The position numbers and the translations under genes are program-made. A stretch of DNA of 64,000 bases from the NCBI GenBank assembly GCA_951799405.1, contig OX637346.1, forward strand, positions 10,315,215 to 10,379,214, given 5' to 3'. The notes below the pieces were generated by a model. That model was not told the origin of the DNA, ran no database searches, and worked only from the letters and a program-made list of their open reading frames with translations. This stretch comes from Agapetus fuscipes (taxonomy: Eukaryota; Arthropoda; Insecta; Trichoptera; Glossosomatidae). Every line of letters starts with the position of its first letter. Positions within the stretch are counted from its first letter, which is position 1. This document shows, in pieces, positions 63,172-64,000 of the stretch.

Positions 63172-63330
63172 ATTCCAAAGACTGGTCGTCAATTAAGTCC
63201 ATTCAGCCTTACAGCAAATGAGTCTTGCTTGATAATTGTCGCTTATTATGGCGACGACTAATCTTGCAGAGGGCTCTCGAGGTGTAATTCACACAAAAAC
63301 AGCGCTTATCAAAAAAAACATCCTAATATT
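63172..63330 (+). mobile_element. SINE-B 3' half
   Basis: AAAGACTGGTCGTCAATTAA to AAACATCCTAATATT; the head is lost. Confidence 0.7.
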
Positions 63331-63429
63331 AATATTACTATACATATCGTGAAAATTGGCTATTTGGAGAATGTCTTTTACTCTTAAAGTAAATTTCATT
63401 TAACAGCTCTCTCTCTCAATAAATCGATA

Positions 63430-63545
63430 TTATCGGTATTATTTACAAACAGCAAATACATAGCTCAACCACCACCTAACGGGAAAGTTCCATACAAAAA
63501 AATATGATCCGTGAATCAGCTACAGATCAAACGTGTTAAGATTAA
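63430..63545 (+). mobile_element. repeat H
   Basis: GTATTATTTACAAACAGCAA, CACCACCTAACGGGAAAGTT, ATGATCCGTGAATCAG, ATCAAACGTGTT: a full-length diverged H copy. Confidence 0.55.
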
Positions 63546-63621
63546 TCATTATTAAATCTAAAGCATTCTAGTCTCAAACGTTCCGTTAATTTTTTTTATT
63601 ACATTAAAAAATAAGTCGATA

Positions 63622-63901
63622 CTAATCTAATCTAATCTAAGTTGCAAAGATATGTTACATTGGAGATTCACATTACATGCATTCTCACAACCAGACACGT
63701 ACAAGTTCGCGCTTGCACATGCCTCATGTGAACCTACAACATAAAAACCAAATCTCAAATGGACATACACCCTGCAACTCTTGCCGTCCTTCCCTGAGAC
63801 AGGGGTGACATTGGCAAAGTGAACCATTTTTACAGCATGGGTGGTCAGCCGCATACCAACCTATAAGTCAAGGAACACACACACACGACAAATTACATTT
63901 T
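63622..63901 (-). mobile_element. tail-A repeat with LINE 3' UTR start
   Basis: Tail CTAATCTAATCTAATCTAAG, body, CCTTGACTTATAGG end at 63874, then ~26 bp of LINE 3' UTR (CGACAAATTACATTTT) with a CA expansion. A 5'-truncated LINE. C-type. Confidence 0.85.
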
Positions 63902-63926
63902 CATTCACAAATCACAAATTCATACC

Positions 63927-64000
63927 GTATTCCTTTACTTATAGGTTGGTATAAGGCTGACCACCCGTACTGTAAAAAAATGGTTCACTCAGCCAATGAC
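63927..64000 (+). mobile_element. tail-A repeat, cut by window end
   Basis: TTCCTTTACTTATAGGTTGG, GGCTGACCACCCGTACTG, TGGTTCACTC; continues beyond the window. A-type base. Confidence 0.8.

Overview
This is a eukaryotic window, almost certainly from an insect nuclear genome. It is AT-rich, its genes are split by GT-AG introns, one gene is a resilin (an arthropod cuticle protein) and the other is an insect-type sugar/trehalose facilitator. The order cannot be fixed from the sequence. There is no prokaryotic gene organisation, no CRISPR array and no operon.

Only two host genes can be supported, both on the minus strand and both lacking their first exon. (1) A pro-resilin gene at 636-3919 has four exons giving 844 residues after the missing start: signal-peptide end, N-terminal elastic repeats, RR-2 chitin-binding domain, a 24-nt microexon, C-terminal elastic repeats. 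(2) A facilitated trehalose transporter (Tret1-like, MFS sugar porter) at 44882-56790 has seven in-phase exons giving 427 residues, with sugar-porter signatures PESPIWL, QQVSG, VGRR and PETKG. Its most 5' visible exon is followed by a decayed tandem array of exon fragments (55345-56440).

The rest is layered mobile DNA. The most abundant family is a ~240-bp repeat (here 'tail-A', about 26 copies). It is identical to the 3' end of an RTE-like LINE present as three long copies (9987-11526, 24073-25677, 52764-54685) and one very short one (60230-60651). Three tRNA-derived SINE families (B, C, G), several MITE or foldback families (D, E, H and single elements), a hAT MITE with a perfect 8-bp target duplication, a deleted pogo-like transposon with TA duplications and ten subterminal motifs, a probable solo LTR, decayed fragments of at least four other LINE types, and a 14-bp minisatellite with higher-order structure are also present. 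Nested insertions give relative ages at several loci.

The most unusual feature is a set of four related foldback insertions (26865-26990, 31852-32131, 33773-33987, 51276-51651). Each is flanked by a 10-15-bp target duplication and each has a related ~40-bp one-sided tail. Three carry compact hammerhead-ribozyme motifs (CTGANGA, short stem II, GAAA, palindromic ACCGGT), five motifs in all. The architecture matches Penelope-like retroelement termini. One lies in an intron of the transporter gene, 22 bp past a splice donor, with one ribozyme in the sense orientation.
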